Assembly: GCF_014204835.1 (NCBI RefSeq)
Contig: NZ_JACHMD010000001.1
Span: 1,736,001 to 1,800,000, forward strand
Reading direction: 5' to 3'
From: Microbacterium marinum
Lineage (GTDB): Bacteria > Actinomycetota > Actinomycetes > Actinomycetales > Microbacteriaceae
Length of the DNA: 64,000 bases
Made by a program: the position numbers and the translations under genes. A model generated the notes under the pieces. That model was not told the origin of the DNA. It saw nothing but the letters and a program-made list of their open reading frames with translations, and ran no database searches. Position 1 is the first letter of the stretch, and each line of letters starts with the position of its first letter. Positions 23,916 to 32,156 of the stretch are shown here, one piece after another.

Positions 23916-24322
23916 TGCGCAGGGATGACGATGAGGGTAGCGTCCTGCTGCTGACGATCGGGTACGCGATGCTCGCGATCGCGCTCATTCTCGTGTGCGT
24001 CGACGCCACCAGCCTGTACCTCGCACAGAAGCGGACGCAGGCCGTCGCGGATGCCGCAGCCCTCGCCGGCGCGGACGGATTCACGCTGTCGGCGGCCGGC
24101 GGGGAGCCGGTTGCCGAACTGACCCGAGACGGCGTGCACGAGCAGGCCGTCTCGATCACGGCGGCATACGGCGACATGGCGGTGGTGGCGGCCGACACTC
24201 CAGACGGCCGGTCTGCCCGCGTCACCGTGACGACGAGGTGGAGCCCGCCGATCGCGGCGATGTTCGTTCCCGACGGGGTCCGGCTGGAGGCGACGGCCAC
24301 CAGCCGGACGGCCCTGCGGTGA
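23915..24322 (+). CDS. TadE-like / Rv3654c-family protein of the tad locus
   Basis: This 135-residue protein has an N-terminal membrane segment (SVLLLTIGYAMLAIALILVCVDATSLYLAQKR). TQAVADAAALAGADG follows, the signature of the TadG/Rv3654c-type proteins that end actinobacterial tad operons. It starts on the last base of the preceding stop. The gene ends 34 nt before the convergent GH26-OpgC gene. Confidence 0.8.
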   Translation: MRRDDDEGSVLLLTIGYAMLAIALILVCVDATSLYLAQKRTQAVADAAALAGADGFTLSAAGGEPVAELTRDGVHEQAVSITAAYGDMAVVAADTPDGRSARVTVTTRWSPPIAAMFVPDGVRLEATATSRTALR

Positions 24323-24356
24323 TCCCACCGACTGAGTCCGATGTTCGCGGCATCCG

Positions 24357-26831
24357 TCACCGAGGGATCACGGAGAACAGCACCTTCTTCTTCACCATCA
24401 GGAACAGCAGGGCGATCACGACCGTGTGGATGATCGTTCCCTGCCACAGGCTCGTGCGATCGAGCCCCGGGATGTTCGCGACCGCCAGGACGAAGAACAC
24501 GTGCACGATGAAGACGTACAGACTCGCCTGACCCAACGGCACCCACAGCCACCCCATCACCGCGTTCAACGGCTTCCACGCCACGGTCAGCACTGCGTAG
24601 CTGCAGATCAGGACGAGCGGTAGATCCAGGAGACGGCCCCAGTCGAGGTCGATGCGCTGGTATCCCGAGTCGTAAAGGCTGCCGTACAGGTCCGGGGAGA
24701 ACGGTGCTGGCGTGAAGCCATAGGTGTCTCCAGCCCACAGGTAGACGAGGAATCCGGCGTAACCGACGACGAACGCGCCGGCGAGCACCTTTCCGATCGG
24801 CGTCGTCAGCGCGCCGATGATCTGGCGACGGTAGTACCCGATCACGAGACCGTGTGTGAACAGCACCTGCCACGCGAGCAGCGGGAAGACGGCGTTGAAC
24901 TGCGAGGAGACGGGCGCATAGTCGGGGAAGAGGTCGTGTACCGCGTACGTCGCCCAGCTGCCGAGCAGGACGACCCACCACAGCCGGCGCTTGATCAGCC
25001 ACATGAGGGCCGGATAGGCGAGGCTGAGCACGACGAACAGGCCCATGATGTTGAACGGCCACGGGCCCATCTCCAGCAGGAGCAGCTGCCGGACCGCGTA
25101 CCACGGCGGCGGATAGTCCAGGAGTCTGTCGGCGTTGGGATAGAGGTTGTAGACGCGCCCTGTCGACGATTCTCCCGCCTCCCCGGTGCCACGATCGGTG
25201 AACGTCATCACGGCGCTCGCGTCGATGAACGGCACGAAGCTGAGGAAGAAGATCAGCAGGATCACCGCCAGGGCGACGAGGTACTGCTTCCGTGCACGCG
25301 CCCAGGCCGCCTTCGCCGCCGCCCACTCGCCGACGCGTCTGACCGCCGGCCAGAAGACCATCCCGAGCACGATCCCGCTCAGCAGCACGAACAGCTCGGC
25401 GCCCGTGATCGCACCGATCACATTCAACGCCGCGAACGAATACGGACTCGTCACCTCGATGTGCGTGACGACGACCACGATGATCACGAAGCCGCGGATC
25501 ATGTCGATGCGCAGATCCCTGGAGGACGACTCGTCGGTGTACCGCCAGCGCGGCAGGGTGCGTCCGATGACACCCGACGCGAGGAAGGCAAGCGCCAGCA
25601 CCGCGGCGCTCCCGGTGATCCACTGGATCTCGTCGCCGCCCTCGCGCACCTGGACCGTCGCGGCCGCGCCCTGCTCCTCGGTCACGACCTCGGTGACCGG
25701 GCCCCAGCGGATCACGCCGGTCGCGTTGAGGTCGTCGCTCAGGCGCTTCGCCAGATCGGCGGATGCCGTGGCGCGCCAATCGACCTCGGCCGTTCCCGCT
25801 TCGGCTTCCTCGCGCTCCGCCTCGACCCAGGTGATCGAGTCGATCCCGGGGTGGTCGGGGAGCTCGGCCAGCACCTGGCGCCACCACCCCTGCTTGACGG
25901 CTGTCTCGCTGTCGCCCTCGAGGGCGAAGTCGTACAGCGCTCCGGTGTCGAGGGCGAACGGGAATCCGGCATCCACGACAAAGCGCTCGTAGAAGCTGTC
26001 GCCCTGCGCGGTCGTGTACCCCCACCGCTCGGCGAGGCGGCTCGCGAACTCGCCGGGCTCCGGCGCACTGTTCACCTCGAGCGGCACGTCTCGCCCGGCG
26101 GAAGCGCCGGCCTCGCCCTTCGCGAAATAGAACATGGTGAGTCCGACACGATCGACAGCGGACTCCTTCGGGAAATACGGACCGTAGGGGTCGTCCGACT
26201 CGGTGAGCATGCCATCCGAATCGGTGTCGAGCAGTCGGAGATCGGTCGGAGTGAGGTCATTCAGGCGTCCGTCGGCCCGTTCGAACGGGTAACCCGAACC
26301 GTACGACGGCGCCCACACCATCTCGGCGCCCGAGTCGCCTCCGTGGACGACATCGGCGACTGCTTCGAAGGCATCGATGAACGCCGTCGGCTGCTGCCCC
26401 CAGGTCGTCCACGACCCGTTCATCTCGGGGGCGAAGCGGATCAGGTGATGGGTGCCGTACTGGGTGTGCAGCTCCTCCAGCGCGTCGTTGAAGGCGACCG
26501 CGTCGCTCGACGTGACGTCTTCGAGCGACACGCGCGGCTCGACGGTGAGGACGAGCACGCTGCCCTGGGCGGCGACATCCGTCGCCGCCCGCTGCCAGGC
26601 GTCGCGCCCATCGGCATCCAACGGGTAGGGGAGTCGGATCGCGTAAGTCGCCGGCGTCTGCCCGAGACGGTCCTCGTACCCGTCGGGTGAATCGGCCGCC
26701 CAGTCCAGCTCGGGACCGAACCACACGTCGCCCTCGTCCTGAGTCAGCGCTGACGCCGGCGCGACCGCGGCTGCGCCCAGCCCCACCGCGAGCGCGGTGG
26801 CGATGAGGAGGCGGGTGATCGCACGCGTCAC
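24357..26831 (-). CDS. Secreted GH26-like domain fused to an OpgC-type acyltransferase membrane domain
   Basis: An 824-residue fusion starting at GTG 26831 (GTGA overlap with rsbW). Residues 1-28 are a signal peptide ending APASA. About 35-395 resembles glycoside hydrolase family 26: HLIRFAPEMNGSWTTW (about 129-144) matches the acid/base block R..HEmNg.W..W with Pro for His, and E136 as the acid. ITWVEAE (about 333) is a possible nucleophile region. From about 403 there are some ten membrane helices with RIDMIRGFVIIVVVVTHIE, the OpgC acyltransferase start. It may trim and acylate a polysaccharide made by the GT2 of the operon. Confidence 0.75.
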   Translation of the reverse strand: MTRAITRLLIATALAVGLGAAAVAPASALTQDEGDVWFGPELDWAADSPDGYEDRLGQTPATYAIRLPYPLDADGRDAWQRAATDVAAQGSVLVLTVEPRVSLEDVTSSDAVAFNDALEELHTQYGTHHLIRFAPEMNGSWTTWGQQPTAFIDAFEAVADVVHGGDSGAEMVWAPSYGSGYPFERADGRLNDLTPTDLRLLDTDSDGMLTESDDPYGPYFPKESAVDRVGLTMFYFAKGEAGASAGRDVPLEVNSAPEPGEFASRLAERWGYTTAQGDSFYERFVVDAGFPFALDTGALYDFALEGDSETAVKQGWWRQVLAELPDHPGIDSITWVEAEREEAEAGTAEVDWRATASADLAKRLSDDLNATGVIRWGPVTEVVTEEQGAAATVQVREGGDEIQWITGSAAVLALAFLASGVIGRTLPRWRYTDESSSRDLRIDMIRGFVIIVVVVTHIEVTSPYSFAALNVIGAITGAELFVLLSGIVLGMVFWPAVRRVGEWAAAKAAWARARKQYLVALAVILLIFFLSFVPFIDASAVMTFTDRGTGEAGESSTGRVYNLYPNADRLLDYPPPWYAVRQLLLLEMGPWPFNIMGLFVVLSLAYPALMWLIKRRLWWVVLLGSWATYAVHDLFPDYAPVSSQFNAVFPLLAWQVLFTHGLVIGYYRRQIIGALTTPIGKVLAGAFVVGYAGFLVYLWAGDTYGFTPAPFSPDLYGSLYDSGYQRIDLDWGRLLDLPLVLICSYAVLTVAWKPLNAVMGWLWVPLGQASLYVFIVHVFFVLAVANIPGLDRTSLWQGTIIHTVVIALLFLMVKKKVLFSVIPR

Positions 26832-27247
26832 GAGCGTCGGCACTCCAGGGTCCACACGTTGCGGCCGTCCGTGTACCGGTAGTCCAGTCGGTCGACGGCG
26901 GCGAGAGCGAGGGCGAGGCCACGCCCGCTCTCGTCGTCCGCCGTCGCCATCGTGATCGCGCTCAGATCGACTTCGGCGGGAAGGCCGTCGTCGCGGAAGA
27001 CGGCGGTGAGCAGCGTGGCATCCGCTCGGAGGTCCAGCGTGAAGTGACGTCCGCTCGCACTGCCGGCGGCGACGGTGTGCTCGATCACGTTGCCTGCGAT
27101 CTCGGCTACCGCGGTCTCGAACGCGAAGCGGACACGGGCGTCCGTGTCTCCGGCCTCGGACCAGAAGGCGGCCAGCTCGTCGAGAACCCGGTCGAGACTC
27201 TCGACGGCCACCTCCGCGACGAGACTGCGGTGGATGCCGTCAGTCAC
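26828..27247 (-). CDS. RsbW-type serine kinase / anti-sigma ATPase
   Basis: This 139-residue GHKL ATPase has the N-box VAEIAGNVIEHT (E49, N53), the G1 box FRDDGLPAEV (86-88) and the G2 box GRGLALALAAVDRL (108-121). Proteins of this family bind sigma factors or other partners and phosphorylate a STAS antagonist. The start overlaps the STAS gene by 8 nt, so kinase and substrate are co-translated. No sigma factor gene is nearby, and the operon partners are a polysaccharide synthase and a hydrolase-acyltransferase, so the target may be one of them. Confidence 0.85.
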   Translation of the reverse strand: MTDGIHRSLVAEVAVESLDRVLDELAAFWSEAGDTDARVRFAFETAVAEIAGNVIEHTVAAGSASGRHFTLDLRADATLLTAVFRDDGLPAEVDLSAITMATADDESGRGLALALAAVDRLDYRYTDGRNVWTLECRRS

Positions 27248-27572
27248 CGAACGCCTCCGCCACCGTCGCGCGGGGGCGCAGCACCCGATCGAGGTTCGTC
27301 ATCGCGAGGATCATCGTGACCTGCTCGCTGGGTGCGGCGAGCCTCAGGTCGCCGCCGCCCTGGCGCGCAGTCTTCAGGCAGGCCACGAGCGCGCCGAGCC
27401 CGGACGAATCGATGAACTCGACCTGGGACAGGTCGATGACGGTGACGGACCCGCTGCTGCTCTGGATCTTCTCGGCGACCTGCTCTTTGAAGGAACGCGC
27501 CGACACCATCGTCAGTCGGCCCTGCGGGGTAATGAGAAGTCCGCCGTCGCGGGAATCGATGTCGAGCTGCAT
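27240..27572 (-). CDS. STAS-domain anti-sigma-factor antagonist
   Basis: This 110-residue single-domain protein carries VEFIDSSGLGALV, with the phosphorylatable Ser of SpoIIAA/RsbV (S56/S57), and typical STAS strands (LLITPQGRLTMVSA). When unphosphorylated it would sequester the partner kinase. It starts 1 nt after the GT2 stop. Placement directly after a cellulose-synthase-like gene is unusual and suggests partner switching controls polysaccharide output. Confidence 0.85.
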   Translation of the reverse strand: MQLDIDSRDGGLLITPQGRLTMVSARSFKEQVAEKIQSSSGSVTVIDLSQVEFIDSSGLGALVACLKTARQGGGDLRLAAPSEQVTMILAMTNLDRVLRPRATVAEAFGD

Positions 27573-27573
27573 G

Positions 27574-29580
27574 TCAGGACTCCTTGAGTTCGGGGTGCTT
27601 GTCCGGTGAGTAGAGAGCGGCGCGGATGATGATGCTGAAGACGGCGAGGTCGTAGAGGACCCACGCGATGTTGATCAGTGGAGCGATCCCCTCGGCCTGT
27701 CCGACGGCGTAGCGGATGGACACCGCCACGAGCGAGAGGATGAGCGCGCCGATGACGATCAGCTGCGGACGCACGAGGTCCCACCGAGGTCGACCCTCGG
27801 CGACCCGCGTCTTCGGTGTCACAGAGAAGTCGAGAGGGCGCCCCAGATAGACGTTGTCGAACGCGGTCTTGACCGCCGCGATCCACACGGGGAACAGGGC
27901 CAGTGAGTATTGCGCGCCGCGCCAGGTGGGTCTGCCCTTGGCGACGACCAGGAACAGGATCTGATTGAGCACGAAGAACGGGATGAAGCGGACGAAGAAG
28001 TCCACGCTCCAGGCCTGGACGGGCATGACCCCGAAGGTCAGGTACAGGATGGGGGCGGCGACGTACACGAGGGCCGCGAAGCCGGCGAGGTAGCTCCACA
28101 TCGTGCCGAAGTACATGATGCGCTGCCCCCACCCGAGGCCTTTCTGCACGAGCGGGTTCTCGCGGAACATCACCTGCATGGTGCCCTGTGCCCAGCGGAG
28201 GCGCTGCGTGAGCATCGTTGAGAGGTCCTCGGGCGCGAGACCCTTCGCGAGCACCTCGTCGTGGTACACCGACCGCCAGCCGAGCCCGTGCAGGCGCATC
28301 GACGTCGCCATGTCCTCGGTGACCGAGATGGTCGCCAGGGGCATGACCGCCTGCGCCTCTTCGTCGCGTCCGACATCGAACGACGAGACGAGGAGCGAGA
28401 TGGACTCCAGCGCCGCCAGCGGAGACAGCGACCGGTCTCCGAGCGAGTCGAGGGTGACCTCGTCGATCGCGGCCAACGACGCAGCGTCCGCGGTCACGTC
28501 GGCCAGCCCGCGGAGCTCGGCGTGGAGGTCGGTGATGTCCTGATCGCTGAGCTCCCGGCGCACCCGGTCGATGCGCGCGTGGAAGGCGAACGTGACATCG
28601 GCGAGAGCGTCACCGCGGGCGATCTCCACCTTGACCTGATCGAGCGCCTCGGCGACCGTATCGAGCGCCGCGGCGATGCGGGGGTCGGCTCCGTGGTCGC
28701 GCCGCGCGCGGGAGAGCACGCGTCGAGAGGACCGAACGCCGCGATTGACGGCCAGGGTCACCTCGTCGACGTAGCGCGACACCCCGAGCTGCATCAGCGC
28801 CTCCCGCCGGAGGATGGCGTTCGAGCCGCAGAAGAAGGCAGCGTTCCAGCCGTCCTTCGACTGTTGGATGGGTCCGTAGAACAGCGGAGCCTGGCTGCCC
28901 AAGGGATCGGAGACGGGCACGTTGACAAACCACTGCGGCGTCTGGACGAGGGCGACACGCTCGTCTTCGAACCAGCCGAGCGTGCGGTCGAGGATGTGGG
29001 GGGAGGGCACCTGATCGGCGTCGAGGATGAGGAAAAATTCGCCCTCCGTGACCATCAGCGCGTTGTTGAGGTTGCCGGCCTTGGCATGACGAGGACGGTC
29101 GCGCCAAGCCTGCGAACGTGTGATCACGCCGATTCCCTCCGCCTCGGCGAGAGCGCGTAGCTCTTCGCGGTCGCCGTCGTCGAGGATCCACGTCTCGTGC
29201 GGGTAGGTGATGGCCTTGGCCGCACGTGCCGTCTTCATGACGAGGTCGAGCGGCTCGTTGTACGTGGCGATGAGGACGTCGACGGTCACCTCACGCGTGA
29301 GTTTCGGTGAATCGTGGCGTTCGCGGAGCCGCCAGGCGCCCAGGGCGAAGATCAGCGAGTCGATCAGACTGTAGGTCTCGGCGAGGACCAGGGGCACCGC
29401 GATCCACCAGGCTTCCCAGTTCACCGAGGCGAGCCAGCGCCAGGTCACGTAGTTGATACCCGAGATGGCGGACAGGAGCACGATCACGCGGACCAGCGCA
29501 AGCCGCCGAGTCGCCGCCTGGGCGAGTCGCTCGTTTTCGCGGCGGGTTCCGTCGCGCTGGAGTGTCGTCTCGACAACCAT
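27574..29580 (-). CDS. Cellulose-synthase-like family 2 glycosyltransferase with a large insertion
   Basis: This 668-residue protein starts at ATG 29580 behind GAAGGGAAA. Two N-terminal membrane helices precede the GT2 core: ILDDGD (about 132-137), LILDADQ (185-190, DxD), QTPQWF, FFCGSN (249-254), SVTEDMATSMRLHG (TED 421-423) and QRLRW (459-463). About five C-terminal helices form the export channel. There is no PilZ domain. FFCGS and TED are 172 residues apart, against roughly 25 in BcsA; the extra about 145 residues (270-415) are charged and helical. It should polymerise and export a beta-glucan-like chain. Confidence 0.85.
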   Translation of the reverse strand: MVVETTLQRDGTRRENERLAQAATRRLALVRVIVLLSAISGINYVTWRWLASVNWEAWWIAVPLVLAETYSLIDSLIFALGAWRLRERHDSPKLTREVTVDVLIATYNEPLDLVMKTARAAKAITYPHETWILDDGDREELRALAEAEGIGVITRSQAWRDRPRHAKAGNLNNALMVTEGEFFLILDADQVPSPHILDRTLGWFEDERVALVQTPQWFVNVPVSDPLGSQAPLFYGPIQQSKDGWNAAFFCGSNAILRREALMQLGVSRYVDEVTLAVNRGVRSSRRVLSRARRDHGADPRIAAALDTVAEALDQVKVEIARGDALADVTFAFHARIDRVRRELSDQDITDLHAELRGLADVTADAASLAAIDEVTLDSLGDRSLSPLAALESISLLVSSFDVGRDEEAQAVMPLATISVTEDMATSMRLHGLGWRSVYHDEVLAKGLAPEDLSTMLTQRLRWAQGTMQVMFRENPLVQKGLGWGQRIMYFGTMWSYLAGFAALVYVAAPILYLTFGVMPVQAWSVDFFVRFIPFFVLNQILFLVVAKGRPTWRGAQYSLALFPVWIAAVKTAFDNVYLGRPLDFSVTPKTRVAEGRPRWDLVRPQLIVIGALILSLVAVSIRYAVGQAEGIAPLINIAWVLYDLAVFSIIIRAALYSPDKHPELKES

Positions 29581-29680
29581 CAGTTTCCCTTCGGTCGCTC
29601 GGTCAGCCTGTCATCCGACGGAACGACTCGGGAGGCGGTTGCGAGCGTGTCGCGGCTTCGCTATGCGTCGGCTGGATGTC

Positions 29681-30955
29681 TCAGGCGCGTGAGTGGGGGA
29701 CGAACTTCGGGAGCCAGCGCAGGAAGGCCCCCGCGCCGAGGACGCCGACGAGCCCGACAGCCGCGGCGGCGACCGGAAGGGAGAAGGCGGCGGTCAGGAG
29801 GGACACCAGCAGCGGGGTGGTGGCGCCACCGGCATCCGTCAACGTGCGCCATGACCCGAGGAACGGTGCGGGATCGTCGGCCGGCGCGAGGTCGGCGCCG
29901 ATGGTCATGAGGATGCCGCTGGAAAGACCGTTTCCGACGCCGAGCACCGCCGCGAACATCGCGAACCACATCGCGGCGGCGGAGCCGGCGTGCGTCACCG
30001 ACAGGGCGAGGAAGCCGCCGCCCATCAGGATCATCGCCGGCAGTGCCGCCCACAGGCGCCCGAAGCGGTCCATCACCTGACCGCTCGCGTAGAAGAGGGC
30101 GAAGTCGATCGCGCCCGAGATGCCGACGACGAGGGCTATCGACTGGGCATCGAGGCCGATCGAGACGCCCCACAGCGGCAGCACCACTTGTCGCGCCGAT
30201 CGCACGGCCGACAGACACGCCGCCGCGAGTCCGACGCGCGACAGAACGCGGCGATGTCGCCACATCGTGCGGAAGACACCACGACGTTCGACGACGGGGA
30301 TCGAGCCCGACACCGGTTCACCGGAATCCTCCACATCGCGAGGGCGCGGGGCCTCCGCCGCGAACTGCCGTTCGGGGTCGGGGCCGAAGCTCACGAGGAC
30401 GATGAGCGCGACCAGGCACACGGCGAAGAACCAGATCGTCGACCGTTCCTCGCTGAACAGGCCGATCAGGGCGGCGGCGATGAACGGCCCGGTGAACATC
30501 CCGAAGCGGAAGGTGCCGCCCAGGAGCGACAGGGCCCTGGCGCGGAAGACGAGGGGAACCCGTGTCGTCATGAAGGAATGGCGCGCGAGCCCGAACGCCG
30601 CCGCACAGAAGCCGATGAGAAAGACAGCGGCCGCGAAGGCGAACAGTGCCGGAATGAGCGCCGCGGTCACCGCGGTCACGAGCGCAAGGCTCCCCGCGGC
30701 GATCATCGTGGGCCGCTCGCCGAAGCGCGCGACCGCCCACCCGGCGGGAATGTTGCCGATCAGCTGCCCGATCACGAGCAGCGACGCGATGAGGGCCGAG
30801 AGCGCCACGTCAGCGCCGAGACCACCGGCGATGATCGGAATGAGCGGGATCACCGACCCCTCGCCGATCGCGAACAGGACGGTCGGTGCGTACACCATGG
30901 GACCGAATCGCCAGAGGACTTCCCGGGCGGTGGGGGAGTCGGGGCGGTCGGACAT
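29681..30955 (-). CDS. Major facilitator superfamily transporter
   Basis: This 424-residue protein has about twelve hydrophobic segments. The loop between helices 2 and 3 reads [19 protein letters not shown], the MFS motif GxxxxRxGrR, and a related [15 protein letters not shown] motif is in the second half. The start ATG 30955 is 8 nt from a TAACGT -10 box; ATG 30961 is an alternative. Probably a drug or metabolite exporter; no substrate can be named. It diverges from prfB. Confidence 0.8.
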   Translation of the reverse strand: MSDRPDSPTAREVLWRFGPMVYAPTVLFAIGEGSVIPLIPIIAGGLGADVALSALIASLLVIGQLIGNIPAGWAVARFGERPTMIAAGSLALVTAVTAALIPALFAFAAAVFLIGFCAAAFGLARHSFMTTRVPLVFRARALSLLGGTFRFGMFTGPFIAAALIGLFSEERSTIWFFAVCLVALIVLVSFGPDPERQFAAEAPRPRDVEDSGEPVSGSIPVVERRGVFRTMWRHRRVLSRVGLAAACLSAVRSARQVVLPLWGVSIGLDAQSIALVVGISGAIDFALFYASGQVMDRFGRLWAALPAMILMGGGFLALSVTHAGSAAAMWFAMFAAVLGVGNGLSSGILMTIGADLAPADDPAPFLGSWRTLTDAGGATTPLLVSLLTAAFSLPVAAAAVGLVGVLGAGAFLRWLPKFVPHSRA

Positions 30956-30963
30956 CGGCATCC

Positions 30964-30973
30964 ACGTTACTCT
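30964..30973. promoter_or_regulatory. Overlapping divergent -10 boxes for the MFS gene and prfB
   Basis: TACTCT (30968-30973) lies exactly 8 nt before the prfB ATG. TAACGT on the other strand (30969-30964) lies exactly 8 nt before the MFS ATG. The hexamers share 2 bp, so initiation should be mutually exclusive, and both mRNAs are probably leaderless. Confidence 0.5.
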
Positions 30974-30981
30974 GGAGTGTC

Positions 30982-32094
30982 ATGCTCGAATTCGATCCGT
31001 CTGCCGACATCCAGGCCCTCCGTTCCACCTTCGGTGAGATCAAGGCGGTCGTCGACGTCGACGCCTTGCACACCGAGATCGCACGACTGTCCGAAGAGGC
31101 GGGCGCGCCCGACCTCTGGGACGACGTCGAGAAGGCGCAGAAGGTCACCAGCGCGCTCAGCCACCGCCAGGCAGAGCTCAAGCGCGTGACCGAGATCGAG
31201 CAGCGCCTCGATGACCTCGACGTCATGGTCGAGCTCGCCCACGAGATGGACGACGAGGATGCCGCAGACGAGGCGCGCCGCGAGATCGTCGACCTCGAGA
31301 AGGTCATCAGTCAGCTCGAGGTGCAGACCCTCCTCGACGGCGAGTACGACGACCGGGGCGCGGTCGTCACCATCCGCTCCGGTGCCGGCGGCGACGACGC
31401 CACCGACTTCGCCGAGATGCTCATGCGCATGTACCTGCGCTGGGCCGAACGCCACAAGTACTCGGTGAAGGTGCTCGACACGTCCTATGCGGAAGGCGCG
31501 GGCATCAAGTCGGCGACCTTCGAGGTCGACGCCCCCTACGCGTACGGCACCCTGTCAGTCGAAGCGGGTACGCACCGCCTCGCGCGCATCAGTCCCTTCG
31601 GCTCCGCCGATAAGCGGCAGACGAGCTTCGCCGCCGTCGAGGTCATCCCGGTGATGGAGGAGGCCCAGGAGGTCGACATTCCCGAGGGTGACCTCCGCGT
31701 CGACGTCTTCCGTTCGTCCGGTCCCGGCGGTCAGTCGGTCAACACGACCGACTCAGCCGTGCGGCTCACGCACCTTCCGACCGGCATCGTCGTGTCGATG
31801 CAGAACGAGAAGAGCCAGATCCAGAACCGCGCCGCCGCCATGCGCGTCCTGCAGACGCGGCTCATGCTCCTCCAGAAGGAAGAAGAGGCCGCGAAGAAGA
31901 AAGAACTCGCCGGCACGATCACCGCCAGCTGGGGCGACCAGATGCGCTCCTACTTCCTGTACGGCCAGCAGCTGGTCAAGGACCTCCGGACCGGCCACGA
32001 GGTGGGCAACCCCACGGTCGTCTTCGACGGTGACCTCGACGGCTTCATCGCCGCGGGCATCCGCTGGCGCAAGCGCAAGGACGACGACGACTGA
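30982..32094 (+). CDS. prfB: Peptide chain release factor 2
   Basis: This 370-residue protein is of normal RF2 length. [15 protein letters not shown] holds the SPF anticodon-like tripeptide that reads UGA/UAA, and [10 protein letters not shown] holds the GGQ catalytic motif for peptidyl-tRNA hydrolysis. The frame is continuous, without the in-frame TGA frameshift seen in many bacteria. ATG 30982 is probably leaderless (TACTCT 8 nt upstream). prfB followed by ftsE-ftsX is a conserved actinobacterial order. Confidence 0.97.
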   Translation: MLEFDPSADIQALRSTFGEIKAVVDVDALHTEIARLSEEAGAPDLWDDVEKAQKVTSALSHRQAELKRVTEIEQRLDDLDVMVELAHEMDDEDAADEARREIVDLEKVISQLEVQTLLDGEYDDRGAVVTIRSGAGGDDATDFAEMLMRMYLRWAERHKYSVKVLDTSYAEGAGIKSATFEVDAPYAYGTLSVEAGTHRLARISPFGSADKRQTSFAAVEVIPVMEEAQEVDIPEGDLRVDVFRSSGPGGQSVNTTDSAVRLTHLPTGIVVSMQNEKSQIQNRAAAMRVLQTRLMLLQKEEEAAKKKELAGTITASWGDQMRSYFLYGQQLVKDLRTGHEVGNPTVVFDGDLDGFIAAGIRWRKRKDDDD

Positions 32095-32156
32095 CCCGCG
32101 GTGCGGGGAGTGTCGCTGACGGCTGCCACGACCCGCGCGCTTATGCTCGTCAGGTC

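Noticed and set aside
23530..26025. 831-codon minus-strand frame over the tad and OpgC genes
   Set aside because: Low-complexity Arg-rich translation; the coding frames of the true genes show domains and correct starts.
24852..26690. 612-codon + strand frame opposite the GH26-OpgC gene
   Set aside because: Antisense shadow rich in Arg, Asp and His, with no start signal.
30982..31060. Programmed +1 frameshift in prfB
   Set aside because: The RF2 frame is continuous, without an internal TGA; many Actinobacteria lack this frameshift.
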